DNA of 64,000 nucleotides from Brachyspira hampsonii (GTDB lineage: Bacteria; Spirochaetota; Brachyspiria; Brachyspirales; Brachyspiraceae), in the NCBI RefSeq assembly GCF_001746205.1, contig NZ_MDCO01000009.1, positions 62,001 through 126,000 of the forward strand. The letters are read 5' to 3'. Below are positions 18,192 to 26,392 of the stretch, piece after piece. How positions within the stretch are numbered: position 1 is the stretch's first letter; every line of letters starts with the position of its first letter. Position numbers and translations under genes: made by a program. The notes beneath the pieces are model-generated. The model was not told the origin of the DNA and did no database searches. It worked only from the letters and a program-made list of their open reading frames with translations.

Positions 18192-19202
18192 TTAATTTAA
18201 GCCTTTTTTCAAACTCTCTAAATTATCCCTCATTATAGATAAATATGTAACACCTGAATCAAATTCTTCTTTACTTACATTTTGTCCTGAATGAAGCTTC
18301 AATTTTTCTGCACCTGTCTGTTCAATTAATGTATTTGCTATTTTTTCATTGCTTAATTCTATATAATACAAATAAGGTATATTATTATCTTTGATATAAT
18401 TTATCAAATAGGCAATAGTTTTCGGACTCGCATCAAGCTGACTGCTGCAGCCGTTAAAAGGTGCTCTATATTCCAATCCATATTCTTCTGCCAAATATCT
18501 AAATGGAAATCTATCTCCGAATACTATGTTTTTTCTTTTAGATGAATTTACTGCATTTCTTATTTCATTATCTAAAACTGTTAATTCCTCATTATATTTG
18601 TCAGCATTTGATTTATATATATCAGTATTATCAGAATCAATTTCAGACAAAGCATTGCATATTGCACTAACCATTAACTTAGCATTTTTAGGAGAAGTCC
18701 ATATATGTTCATCATAAATGCCTTCATGTGTATGACTTTCTTCAGCAGCATCTTCATGTTCATTATGATTTGCTTCTTCTTCATGATTATGATCCGCATC
18801 ATGCTCCATACCTTCTACAATTTCTTCATCTAATGCTTTTACATAATCTATAAGTCTAACTATTTTTTTCCCATTAGTATCCATAGAAGATACAACTTTT
18901 TCAGCCCACTCTTCACTTTCGCCGCCTATATAAATAAATACATCAGCATTTTGTATATCTATAACATCTGCAGGAGTGGTACTAAATGAATGAATTTCTA
19001 TACCGGGTTTTACTATCATTTGTAAATTTACATTATCTCCGGCTATATTTCTCGTAAAATCATATATTGGAAATATTGTAGTTACAACTTTTATTTTATT
19101 GTTTTCTTCATTGGTATCATTACCATTTGATGACTTATTAGTATTACATGAAATAGATAATACTGATATAATAAAAATTAAAATTAATATTTTCTTTATC
19201 AT
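18192..19202 (-). CDS. znuA: Zinc-binding lipoprotein of ABC transporter
   Basis: The 336-residue cluster A-I substrate-binding protein begins with a signal and lipobox LSISC. Metal ligands expected for the family are visible: EIHSF (first His), DEHIW after the charged loop and a late EYGLEYRAPF/TIAYL region. Between about residues 135 and 165 is a His/Asp/Glu-rich loop (HDADHNHEEE, HNEHED, ESHTHE), a hallmark of zinc-specific binding proteins. The protein captures zinc outside the membrane for ZnuB/ZnuC. AAAGGA precedes the ATG. Confidence 0.94.
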   Translation of the reverse strand: MIKKILILIFIISVLSISCNTNKSSNGNDTNEENNKIKVVTTIFPIYDFTRNIAGDNVNLQMIVKPGIEIHSFSTTPADVIDIQNADVFIYIGGESEEWAEKVVSSMDTNGKKIVRLIDYVKALDEEIVEGMEHDADHNHEEEANHNEHEDAAEESHTHEGIYDEHIWTSPKNAKLMVSAICNALSEIDSDNTDIYKSNADKYNEELTVLDNEIRNAVNSSKRKNIVFGDRFPFRYLAEEYGLEYRAPFNGCSSQLDASPKTIAYLINYIKDNNIPYLYYIELSNEKIANTLIEQTGAEKLKLHSGQNVSKEEFDSGVTYLSIMRDNLESLKKGLN

Positions 19203-19278
19203 AATAAAAAATCCTTTATATTAAAAATTATAATAGTAATGTCAAATATAATTATTAAAAATAATAAAGGATATAAAA

Positions 19279-19572
19279 TCAATTTGTAAGTTTTACCTTT
19301 AACCTAATAGGAGTCTTATTCAAGTAAAATATCTTTTTTCTTGTTCCTAAGAAAAATATGCATGAAACAGATAAATATATTATTACTGAATTATATATAT
19401 TATGAAATTTTACTATTTTACTTACAGTTTTTACTATAGAAAATATTTCCATACAAGTTTCACAATCTGCATTTAAATGATGATTATGATGATATGAATG
19501 ATAAATTATATAAAATGCTGGAAAAACATATATGGATATGATAAAAACAAATAATATTAATACTAATCTCAT
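19279..19572 (-). CDS. Small His/Cys-containing membrane protein, first gene of zinc operon
   Basis: The 97-residue product has an N-terminal hydrophobic helix, then HSYHHNHHL followed by C-E-T-C (DCETC), and a second hydrophobic helix near 60-80. Small membrane proteins with a His-rich stretch and a CxxC pair are often linked to zinc ABC transporters, but I cannot name the family. It leads the operon, 76 bases before znuA. The consensus -10 box ends only 9 bases before the ATG and there is no ribosome site, so the mRNA may be leaderless. Confidence 0.6.
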   Translation of the reverse strand: MRLVLILFVFIISIYVFPAFYIIYHSYHHNHHLNADCETCMEIFSIVKTVSKIVKFHNIYNSVIIYLSVSCIFFLGTRKKIFYLNKTPIRLKVKLTN

Positions 19573-19575
19573 AAT

Positions 19576-19617
19576 ATTATCATTATAATTGATAATAAAT
19601 AATTGTCAATTATAATG
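19576..19617 (-). promoter_or_regulatory. Zinc operon promoter with nested palindromes (Zur/Fur-like operator)
   Basis: Minus-strand TTGACA (19609-19604) and TATAAT (19587-19582) are spaced by 16 bases. CATTATAATTGA (19581-19592) and TCAATTATAATG (19606-19617) form a perfect 12-bp inverted repeat covering both boxes. An overlapping second dyad, ATTATCA (19576-19582) and TGATAAT (19590-19596), has the 7-7-7 layout common in Fur-family sites. Repression by a Zur-like protein is inferred. No such regulator gene lies in the window. Confidence 0.65.
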
Positions 19618-19661
19618 AATATTTATTTTTATTGTTCAATATAAAATAATAATATTTCCAA

Positions 19662-20270
19662 TTATAATTCAATATATAAAACAGGGCTGTCTATACCTGA
19701 AAATATAGGTATTTCTATTAAAAATGCATCTTTTAAATCATAAACATTAACATCTTTTATATCATCATAAGAAGAAAGATAACATGAACTTACTGTAGGT
19801 ATATAATCTTTTGAAACTATTAATTTCATTTTCATAGAGCTATACATAGATTCATATTCCTTATATTCAGATGTATTTTGAGAATCTTTAAAAGGCATAA
19901 ATGAAAATTTATTTCCATTTCTTACAGGCAGCAATGAATTGATATCTTCTGTTATATCTCTTTCTTTGATAATGCCATTTACATAAAGCCCTATTTCATT
20001 GTCATTATTTATATGCTTGAATTTAAAATTTCTAGGATAGGAATCTCTAGCTTCATTTTCCATATCTTTCAATATTTCTTCATAATAATAGTCAGGAACA
20101 GCATTTTCATAACCTTCTGAATATGCGGCTAATTCTATTAAAGATTTAGATACAGTAACTATCGCAACAACTGTTACATTTTTATCTTCATCTATAGTTA
20201 CATATTGTGTATAATCTAAACAGCTTACAAAAAACAAAGAAAGAAATAAAATAAGTACAATATTTTTCAT
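19662..20270 (-). CDS. Putative lipoprotein, unknown function
   Basis: The 202-residue protein has a clear lipoprotein signal (LFFVSC lipobox, Cys17). The segment after it, TQYVTIDEDKNVTVV, and the beta-rich remainder loosely resemble LppM-like/DUF3153 lipoproteins, but the match is too weak to assign. A predicted amphipathic region with YEEILKDMENEA sits near residue 65. It is a single gene, divergent from fchA at 20414. Nothing in the context suggests a pathway. Confidence 0.6.
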   Translation of the reverse strand: MKNIVLILFLSLFFVSCLDYTQYVTIDEDKNVTVVAIVTVSKSLIELAAYSEGYENAVPDYYYEEILKDMENEARDSYPRNFKFKHINNDNEIGLYVNGIIKERDITEDINSLLPVRNGNKFSFMPFKDSQNTSEYKEYESMYSSMKMKLIVSKDYIPTVSSCYLSSYDDIKDVNVYDLKDAFLIEIPIFSGIDSPVLYIEL

Positions 20271-20413
20271 AAAAAATCCTTAATTTTTTAATATATGATA
20301 TCATAAAAAATAATAAATAACAATCTAATATTACATTTTACTATTGATATTTATTTTATGATATATTAAAATCAGTTTCAATAATCATATAAATATTTTC
20401 GGAGTTATTATAT

Positions 20414-21058
20414 ATGTCAAAGTTGATCGATAAAAAATTATCAGATTATATTAATGATGTTGATAGTTCTCTTCCTGCTCCGGGAGGCGGAAGTGTTATG
20501 GGAGCTGTAGGAAGTTTGGCTTGTGCATTAGCAGGTATGGTCGGATATCTTACAGTTAATAAAAAAAAGTTTTTAGAATTATCTCAGCAGGAACAAGATA
20601 ATTTTAATAATGCTATAGAAAATATAAGAAATATTAAATGCAGACTAATTGAAATAGTTGATAAAGATGCAGAAAGTTTTAATGCTTTTATGGAAGCTAT
20701 GAAACTTCCTAAAAATACAGAAGAAGAAAAAACAAAAAGAAAAAGTGCAATATCTGAAGCTGCAAAAAAAGCTATAGATATTCCTTTCAATGCTTTAAAA
20801 TCATGTTACGAACTGATGCCGTTTTTTGAAACAGTGATTAAATATGGAAACAGTAATGTTATTACAGATATTGCTTCGGCTTATATTTTAGCATTTGCAT
20901 GTGCTAAGGGTTCTGTACTTAATATTAATATAAATATACCTCTTATAGAGGATAATGTATTTTTAAATAATATAAAAACAAATACAGAAAAATATATAAA
21001 TACTGTGGAAAATAATTTTTATAATATAGAAAAGCAAATATTATTATTTAGAATATAA
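20414..21058 (+). CDS. fchA: Formiminotetrahydrofolate cyclodeaminase / cyclohydrolase family protein
   Basis: The 214-residue all-helical protein carries the family opening LSDYINDVDSSLPAPGGGS and AVGSLACALAGMV, the folate-binding signature of PF04961. These enzymes convert 5-formimino-THF to 5,10-methenyl-THF and ammonia, or act as methenyl-THF cyclohydrolase. Length is normal. GGAG lies about 10 bases upstream of the ATG. No histidine-degradation genes are nearby, so the physiological substrate is open. Confidence 0.85.
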   Translation: MSKLIDKKLSDYINDVDSSLPAPGGGSVMGAVGSLACALAGMVGYLTVNKKKFLELSQQEQDNFNNAIENIRNIKCRLIEIVDKDAESFNAFMEAMKLPKNTEEEKTKRKSAISEAAKKAIDIPFNALKSCYELMPFFETVIKYGNSNVITDIASAYILAFACAKGSVLNININIPLIEDNVFLNNIKTNTEKYINTVENNFYNIEKQILLFRI

Positions 21059-21368
21059 CAATAAATCATATTTATTATATTCTTTTTATCTAAAATGATG
21101 TTATAAATGTAAGATTTGTTATACAAAATTCTAATTTTATTTTTTCATATTGATATTTTATTCATATTATGATAATCTTTCAATAACAACAAGGGTTTAT
21201 AAAATATATATTTGAATAAAAATGTATTAGATTATCTTTATTTTTTAATCTAATATATATATAAATGATTTTTATATTTTATTCTTTGACTATATTTTTA
21301 TAATTTTATTCTTCAAAATCTCTTTATTCTTAACGTTAGTTATATGTATTCTTTAATAGGAGGTTCGA
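21059..21368. other. 310-base intergenic region with one hairpin
   Basis: This AT-rich gap contains no reading frame I can support. A perfect 10-bp inverted repeat, TATTAGATTA (21225-21234) and TAATCTAATA (21246-21255), is its only obvious structure. AGGAGGT at its right end is the ribosome site of the next gene. Confidence 0.5.
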
Positions 21369-21665
21369 ATGAGTATAACAACTAAACACATGATATCCTT
21401 AAGTGAAGAGGAAAAGGAAAAAATCAAAGAATTTATTAAAAAGGAAGGAAAATCAAAAAGACTTATTTCTAGAGCAAATATCATTCTGGCATTAGATGAA
21501 AAGAAAAACACAGGACTTACACATACTGATATAGCTAAGCAGTATAATGTTACTTATCACACTGTTGTAAACATTATTAATGAATATGTGAAATCTGGTT
21601 TAGATGAAACTCTAACATACAAAAGAAATCCTAACAGCAATAGAAAAAAGAAACAAGCCAATTAA
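21369..21665 (+). CDS. Solo IS630-type transposase N-terminal HTH protein
   Basis: The 98-residue protein matches the N-terminal helix-turn-helix part of IS630 family transposases (SEEEKEKIKEFI, SRANIILALDE, THTDIAKQYNVTYHTVVNIINEY). It stops before any DDE catalytic domain, and no remainder or flanking inverted repeats are visible. The full family is usually 330-350 residues. AGGAGG precedes the ATG, so the short frame may still be translated as a DNA-binding protein, or it may be a remnant. It is convergent with the GH3 gene. Confidence 0.6.
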   Translation: MSITTKHMISLSEEEKEKIKEFIKKEGKSKRLISRANIILALDEKKNTGLTHTDIAKQYNVTYHTVVNIINEYVKSGLDETLTYKRNPNSNRKKKQAN

Positions 21666-21679
21666 AATGAATGATAATT

Positions 21680-22783
21680 TTATGTGCGGGAAGAAAGTAT
21701 ATTTTCTGAAGCCATCTTTAGAACTCTCGCACATGAAAGAATATCCGCATCTATATATTTAAACATATACTCTGCATTTTCATATACATTGCTTATCAAA
21801 TTAATGCCGAAATTTATACCTGTATCAATGCTTCCTGTCATAGCTAAATCATCTGTAATAATAACTCCATTAAATCCTAATTCATTTTCTAATATATCAG
21901 CATATTTTCTTGACATACTAGCAGGATACCTATTATCTATATATTTATTTTTTATATGAGATACTAAAATCATTTCAGCACATTCCTCTATACCGCTTTT
22001 AAATGGGATAAATTCATTTGATAATAATTCATTCGTAGTTTTATCAATTATAGGAAAATCATTATGAGAATTAACTATGGTATCTCCATGACCTGGAAAA
22101 TGTTTTAATACACTTATTATACCAGCATCTCTTTGGGCTTTTACTGTATTTGAAACCATTTCTGCAACTATATCTGCATTAGTAGAAAAACTTCTGTTAT
22201 ATAAATAAGAATTTGTATCGCTAGGTATATCGCATAATGGTCCTAATATTACATTAATGCCTAAATCAAGTAAAAACTTTGATTTTTTGTATGCTATATC
22301 ATATGCATATTCAATACTGTTTGAATCCCCTATATTTTTTGGAGATATATCTTTAAGAGGGTCAAATGCTATACGGTTTACTTCACCGCCCTCTTGGTCT
22401 ATAGAAATTAATATATTTGAGTTAACATATTTTCTTAAATCACTTGTCAATTTCCTAAGTTGTTTTTCATCTTTTATATTATAATCAAAAAGTATTACTC
22501 CAATTATATTATTTTCTTTAAGAGTCTTAATTGTTTCTTCTGAAAGAACTTTATCCTTTATTCCTACCATAAGTAAAAGTCCTATCCTTTCTTTTTTACT
22601 CATTTTAGATACTTCATCTATATAATAGCTTAAGTCTGGATATTTCTCTTTTAATTGATTTATATATATCTTTTCATTTAAGATATTTGATGTTGTTTTA
22701 CAGGCATATACTATAAATAAAATTATTATCAAATACAATAGAGCCTTTACAATTTTTTTATTAATCTTAATAGTTTTGAACAT
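21680..22783 (-). CDS. Glycoside hydrolase family 3 lipoprotein, NagZ-like
   Basis: The 367-residue product has a membrane/lipoprotein signal (VYAC, Cys28) and a GH3 N-terminal barrel. Visible motifs are SIDQEGGEV (about 127-135), KHFPGHG (227-233), N238-S-H240 and the nucleophile region ITDDLAM (Asp311/312). NagZ-like enzymes release N-acetylglucosamine from muropeptides. In these enzymes the catalytic dyad reads D-S-H. Here the Asp is replaced by Asn, which may lower or alter activity. It overlaps the upstream paralogue by 37 bases, so the two are translationally linked. Confidence 0.85.
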   Translation of the reverse strand: MFKTIKINKKIVKALLYLIIILFIVYACKTTSNILNEKIYINQLKEKYPDLSYYIDEVSKMSKKERIGLLLMVGIKDKVLSEETIKTLKENNIIGVILFDYNIKDEKQLRKLTSDLRKYVNSNILISIDQEGGEVNRIAFDPLKDISPKNIGDSNSIEYAYDIAYKKSKFLLDLGINVILGPLCDIPSDTNSYLYNRSFSTNADIVAEMVSNTVKAQRDAGIISVLKHFPGHGDTIVNSHNDFPIIDKTTNELLSNEFIPFKSGIEECAEMILVSHIKNKYIDNRYPASMSRKYADILENELGFNGVIITDDLAMTGSIDTGINFGINLISNVYENAEYMFKYIDADILSCARVLKMASENILSSRT

Positions 22784-23709
22784 AACACAGTATCCGTTTC
22801 TTTTATATTAGTTTCTATAATATTTTTTAATTTATTTATATCTCTATAATAATTACTTGAAAGTACATTAACGGCATAATTAATAATATTTTTATCATTA
22901 TTAATATAATCTGTCATTATAATACCTTTAAACTTCATATTATTAAATAAAAAATCTCTATATTTATAATTATCTTTTATATGAGGCATTACTATAATAT
23001 CAGCCTGAGCCTTGATACCAGCCAAAAAAGTTTCTCTGTTATCAATAATACTTTCTATATTCTCCGTATCTTCATCTATATATAACTCATCATCATAGTA
23101 TTTTGGAAAATATTTTAATGCAGTTATAAGACCATTATCTTTATATGCTTTTACTGTACTATATATCAAATTAGAAGCAAGTATCTTATCATCTGAAAAT
23201 ATATGCTCTTTAAGATGAGATTTTTCATTACAATAAGTATTACATATTGGAGATAAAATCATATTAATACCTATAGATTTTAATTTTGAAGCTCTTTCGT
23301 ATGCTATTTTGTATGCATATTCTTCGCTTTCTCTCTCGCCTATATAACTGGAAAAAACTTTAAACTTCTTATCATAGTATATACTGGAAGTGTTTTTATA
23401 ATCCTGATCTATTGCTATAAATATTTTTCTTTTAATCTTTCTTTTTATTTTTTTTATTATTTTATCAAGACTTTCTATATCCAAATTATCTATATTTATT
23501 ATTATGCCTGATATATTGGTTTTGTTTATTATATCTATCAAATTATCATCATAATTTTTTACCGATATTATAAATGGTATTTCTTTTTTATTTTTAATGT
23601 TTTCTTTATTATTATTATTTTTCAGTACAATATTAAAATTGTCATAAAGATAAATAAAAATAAAAAATAAAATTAATAATAATATTGAAACTATAACAAT
23701 GTAAATCAT
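22747..23709 (-). CDS. Degenerate GH3-like membrane protein (paralogue of downstream gene)
   Basis: The 320-residue protein has an N-terminal transmembrane helix (1-23) and aligns with the downstream GH3 protein throughout. IAIDQDYKN corresponds to ISIDQEGGE, YAYKIAYERASKLKSIGIN to YAYDIAYKKSKFLLDLGIN, and GIIMTDY to GVIITDD. The substrate/catalytic loop KHFPGHGDT has become KYFPKYYDD and the S-H dyad is gone, so it is predicted to be catalytically inactive. It may be a membrane-anchored partner or binding protein for the active copy. Codon use is even more AT-rich than that of its neighbour. Confidence 0.7.
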   Translation of the reverse strand: MIYIVIVSILLLILFFIFIYLYDNFNIVLKNNNNKENIKNKKEIPFIISVKNYDDNLIDIINKTNISGIIINIDNLDIESLDKIIKKIKRKIKRKIFIAIDQDYKNTSSIYYDKKFKVFSSYIGERESEEYAYKIAYERASKLKSIGINMILSPICNTYCNEKSHLKEHIFSDDKILASNLIYSTVKAYKDNGLITALKYFPKYYDDELYIDEDTENIESIIDNRETFLAGIKAQADIIVMPHIKDNYKYRDFLFNNMKFKGIIMTDYINNDKNIINYAVNVLSSNYYRDINKLKNIIETNIKETDTVLCSKLLRLIKKL

Positions 23710-23851
23710 TATTTTTATAATACTTTATTTATATAATATCTTCATATATACTAATTTTATTATTTATAAAAATTAGTACTTTAAAATAGAAGCAAAATAA
23801 ACCTTTAATTAAATTATATATCTTGATTCATAGTTTTTCTATTTTTTTATC

Positions 23852-23913
23852 TATATATAAAAAACTAACAATCCCTACCATTCTTACGAATTGCAGGCAC
23901 TCACAAGTTTTTT
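23852..23913 (-). repeat. Rpn-gene 3'-end element, copy A
   Basis: On the minus strand the sequence AAAAAACTTGTGAGTGCCTG is followed by a short hairpin with an ATTC/GAAT stem, then TAGGG and GTTTTTTATATATA. The stop codon of the Rpn gene lies inside it. It closely matches 32722-32797. It may be a family-specific terminator or an element end. Confidence 0.65.
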
Positions 23914-24245
23914 ATTTTTTCTATACTGAGTCCTGTTAATTCACTAATAAGATTAATATCCATATTTTTATTTTTCATATTTTTAGCTAATGAATATTTT
24001 TCTTTTTCTATACCTTCTTTAATACCTTCTTTGATGCCTTCTTTAATACCTTCTTTAATACCTTCTTCTTTACCTTTTTCAATTCCTTGTTGGAAACCTA
24101 TTTCTATGCCTTCCTTTTTTCCTTCCGCTCTCTCATACTGAAGCATAGCCGCCTGTCCGTAAAGAAAAGTATCTCTTTCATTATACGCTGACATTTCTTT
24201 TTCATCAGCTACGAATCTTTTATATTTATCTATTACCTTACTCAT
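23901..24245 (-). CDS. Candidate intragenic short product of the Rpn gene (114 aa)
   Basis: Within the Rpn gene, codons Ile202-Gly-Gly-Asn are written ATAGGAGGAAAT. This puts AGGAGG 10 bases before the in-frame ATG of Met208. Translation from there would give a 114-residue protein made only of the helical/EGIK-repeat C-terminal region without the nuclease domain. In E. coli Rpn systems, an intragenic short form containing the C-terminal domain blocks the toxic full-length nuclease. The arrangement here suggests the same logic. Evidence is the ribosome site only. Confidence 0.5.
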   Translation of the reverse strand: MSKVIDKYKRFVADEKEMSAYNERDTFLYGQAAMLQYERAEGKKEGIEIGFQQGIEKGKEEGIKEGIKEGIKEGIKEGIEKEKYSLAKNMKNKNMDINLISELTGLSIEKIKNL

Positions 24246-24866
24246 AATTGTATTTCCTCCTATGAGTTTATTAATCTCTTTTTCTAAATTCTTAGTTGTA
24301 AAAAAATCAATCCAAGATAAAAGTTTATTTCTATTATATTCATCTATGCTAGCATTTTTTAATATTTCTGCAAATCTTTTAATCTCTACAAAATGTATCT
24401 GAAAATCATCAAGTCTAAGAGTTGGATTATTAATATCTGAAAATGTTAAACACTTATGCTCTCTTCTTATATCAGTCTCGCTTCCTATATCCAAATTGAA
24501 ATTTATAAAGCTAATACTAATCATCTGACTTATATTAATGTATAAATCACTTTCTTTTAACTCAGAAGCTATATTTTTAGCTATGTAGTATAATATTCTT
24601 TTTATAAAATTATTATTTCCAACTAATTGTATTTCAATAAGTATCTTTTTGCCGTCTTTAGTTTTTGCTTTAACATCTAATATTGATTCTTTTAAATTTT
24701 CATTTTCTGCCAAGTTATAAGGATTAATAATTTCGAGATTTCCTACTGATTCAAAATCTGCATCATTTAAAACAGCATTAACAATATTTTCTAATATATC
24801 CTCATCACCTTCAGTACCAATTAGATATCGTACAAATAAATCATTGAGTCTGTTAATCTCTTTCAT
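23901..24866 (-). CDS. PD-(D/E)XK nuclease family transposase (Rpn/PF12784 type)
   Basis: This 321-residue Rpn-like protein has an N-terminal nuclease domain with Asp64 (ILDVKAK) and Glu78-Ile-Gln80 (LIEIQL), the D...E-x-Q pattern of the superfamily. A helical middle follows, then a C-terminal region with repeated KEG(I)KEGI units (about 250-287) and a final ISELTGLSIEKIKNL helix. Rpn proteins are DNA endonucleases that promote recombination and some are toxic phage-defence effectors. A strong internal ribosome site and ATG at residue 208 suggest a second, shorter product. A decayed copy lies at 1556. It has its own consensus promoter. Confidence 0.88.
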   Translation of the reverse strand: MKEINRLNDLFVRYLIGTEGDEDILENIVNAVLNDADFESVGNLEIINPYNLAENENLKESILDVKAKTKDGKKILIEIQLVGNNNFIKRILYYIAKNIASELKESDLYINISQMISISFINFNLDIGSETDIRREHKCLTFSDINNPTLRLDDFQIHFVEIKRFAEILKNASIDEYNRNKLLSWIDFFTTKNLEKEINKLIGGNTIMSKVIDKYKRFVADEKEMSAYNERDTFLYGQAAMLQYERAEGKKEGIEIGFQQGIEKGKEEGIKEGIKEGIKEGIKEGIEKEKYSLAKNMKNKNMDINLISELTGLSIEKIKNL

Positions 24867-24872
24867 AATTTT

Positions 24873-24901
24873 ATTATACTAAAAATATAGTATTTTGTCA
24901 A
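24873..24901 (-). promoter_or_regulatory. Promoter of the Rpn-type gene
   Basis: TTGACA (24901-24896) and TATAAT (24878-24873) on the minus strand are spaced by 17 bases, a full consensus. The -10 box is 6 bases from the ATG, so the mRNA would be almost leaderless. TTTTTAGTATAAT is also found before the decayed copy at 1556. Confidence 0.7.
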
Positions 24902-24912
24902 AAAATGAAATA

Positions 24913-26124
24913 TTAATTCAAATACTTAATAATATTTTCAGCAATATACACGGCATCCTCTTCTTTTAAAGTACTATATAATGGAAGAGTTATTTGATTT
25001 TTGTACATATTAAAAGCATTTTTATAATTATTAATATCGTATCCCAAATCAATATAAGCCTTCTGTGCTGGAAGAGGCAGATAATGAACATTTAAAGTTA
25101 TTCCAATTTCGGACATTTCATCTATAAGCAAATCTCTATCTTCTTCTTCAAAATCATTGATTCTAATTAGATACAAATGATAAGATGACTCACTAAAACT
25201 ATCCTTAAAACTAGGAAGTATTATTCTTTTATTTTTAGATAAAATTTCATTATATATACTTACTATTTTTTTTCTATTATTAAGTATAGAATCATATCTT
25301 TTAAGCTGAGATAAACCGATTGCTGCATGCAAATCGCTCATATTAGCTTTATATCCTGCCAATTCAATACTGTATCTCCAAGCTCCCTTACCTCCTTTAC
25401 TTTTATCCAAAGCACTTTTATTTTGTCCATGAAGAGATAATACAGAAAGCTCTTTATATATATCATCAGCATTGATACTGCCTATATCATTAAAAGATAA
25501 AGCTCCTCCCTCAGCAGTTGTAATATTTTTTACAGCATGAAAAGAAAAAGAACTAAAATCTGCCTGAGAGCCTGTTCTTTTTCCTTTGTAAACAGCACCT
25601 ATAGAATGAGCCGCATCAAGTAAGAATAATGGTCTTTTTAATTCTCTTTGATATTTATTTTCTGAAGCATTAAATAATTCTTTTTTACTTTCAAGTATTT
25701 TTATGACGCCGTCATAATCACAAGGTTTTCCTCCAATATCCACAGCAATAACAGCTTTTGTTTTATCTGTTATAGCTTTTTCTAACTTTTCTAAATCTAT
25801 ATTAAAGTCATTATCAGATGCATCTATAAATACTACTTTAGCTCCAAGATGAACAGCTACATTTGCAGTTGAAGCATAAGTGTATGCAGGTACTATCACC
25901 TCATCACCATCACTTACTCCAAATATTTTTAATGCAAGCTCCATAGCAGATGTGGCACTTGATAATAATTTTACTCTTTTTACATCTATATATTTACAAA
26001 GCTCTTCTTCAAACTCTTTATTAACTGGTCCTGTTGTTATCCAGCCTGACTTTAATACCCTAACTACTGCTTCTATTTCACTGTCTGTTATATCCGGCGG
26101 TGAGAATGGTATTGATTTATTCAT
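24913..26124 (-). CDS. DegT/DnrJ/EryC1/StrS family aminotransferase
   Basis: The 403-residue PLP enzyme belongs to the sugar aminotransferase family that makes amino sugars for surface polysaccharides. It opens with PFSPPDITDSEIEAV and GWITTGP, shows LLSSATSAMELAL and PAYTYASTA, LLDAAHSIGA, and the PLP lysine Lys199 in FSFHAVKNITTAEGG. The closest named types are ArnB or perosamine/PseC-like enzymes, but the substrate cannot be told. No other polysaccharide genes adjoin it. A ribosome site AAAGGAAAA precedes the ATG. Confidence 0.88.
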   Translation of the reverse strand: MNKSIPFSPPDITDSEIEAVVRVLKSGWITTGPVNKEFEEELCKYIDVKRVKLLSSATSAMELALKIFGVSDGDEVIVPAYTYASTANVAVHLGAKVVFIDASDNDFNIDLEKLEKAITDKTKAVIAVDIGGKPCDYDGVIKILESKKELFNASENKYQRELKRPLFLLDAAHSIGAVYKGKRTGSQADFSSFSFHAVKNITTAEGGALSFNDIGSINADDIYKELSVLSLHGQNKSALDKSKGGKGAWRYSIELAGYKANMSDLHAAIGLSQLKRYDSILNNRKKIVSIYNEILSKNKRIILPSFKDSFSESSYHLYLIRINDFEEEDRDLLIDEMSEIGITLNVHYLPLPAQKAYIDLGYDINNYKNAFNMYKNQITLPLYSTLKEEDAVYIAENIIKYLN

Positions 26125-26325
26125 AACTTTTTCCTTTATACTTTTTACATTATTTTAATTATATTATGTTTACTTTACATAATTATATAATATATAGCAT
26201 GTAAAAAATAAATCAATAATAATTTCTCATTATTGATTAACTTAATATAAAAATATTAAATCTTAATTATATTAAGTAATTCCTACAAGAATAAATATTT
26301 CTTATAAATAAATTTTAAATATCAT

Positions 26326-26354
26326 TTGACAAAAAATCATCATAGATATAGTAT
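26326..26354 (+). promoter_or_regulatory. Promoter of the TSUP gene
   Basis: TTGACA (26326-26331) and TAGTAT (26349-26354) are spaced by 17 bases, 39 bases before the ATG at 26393. The rest of the 267-base gap to the left shows no gene. Confidence 0.55.
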
Positions 26355-26392
26355 TTTTCACTAATAAAAAAATAAATTATTGGTGTTGTATT

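Noticed and set aside
21361-21375. GGTTCGAAT resembling a tRNA T-arm
   Set aside because: No acceptor stem or anticodon arm surrounds it; it is part of the ribosome site of the following gene.
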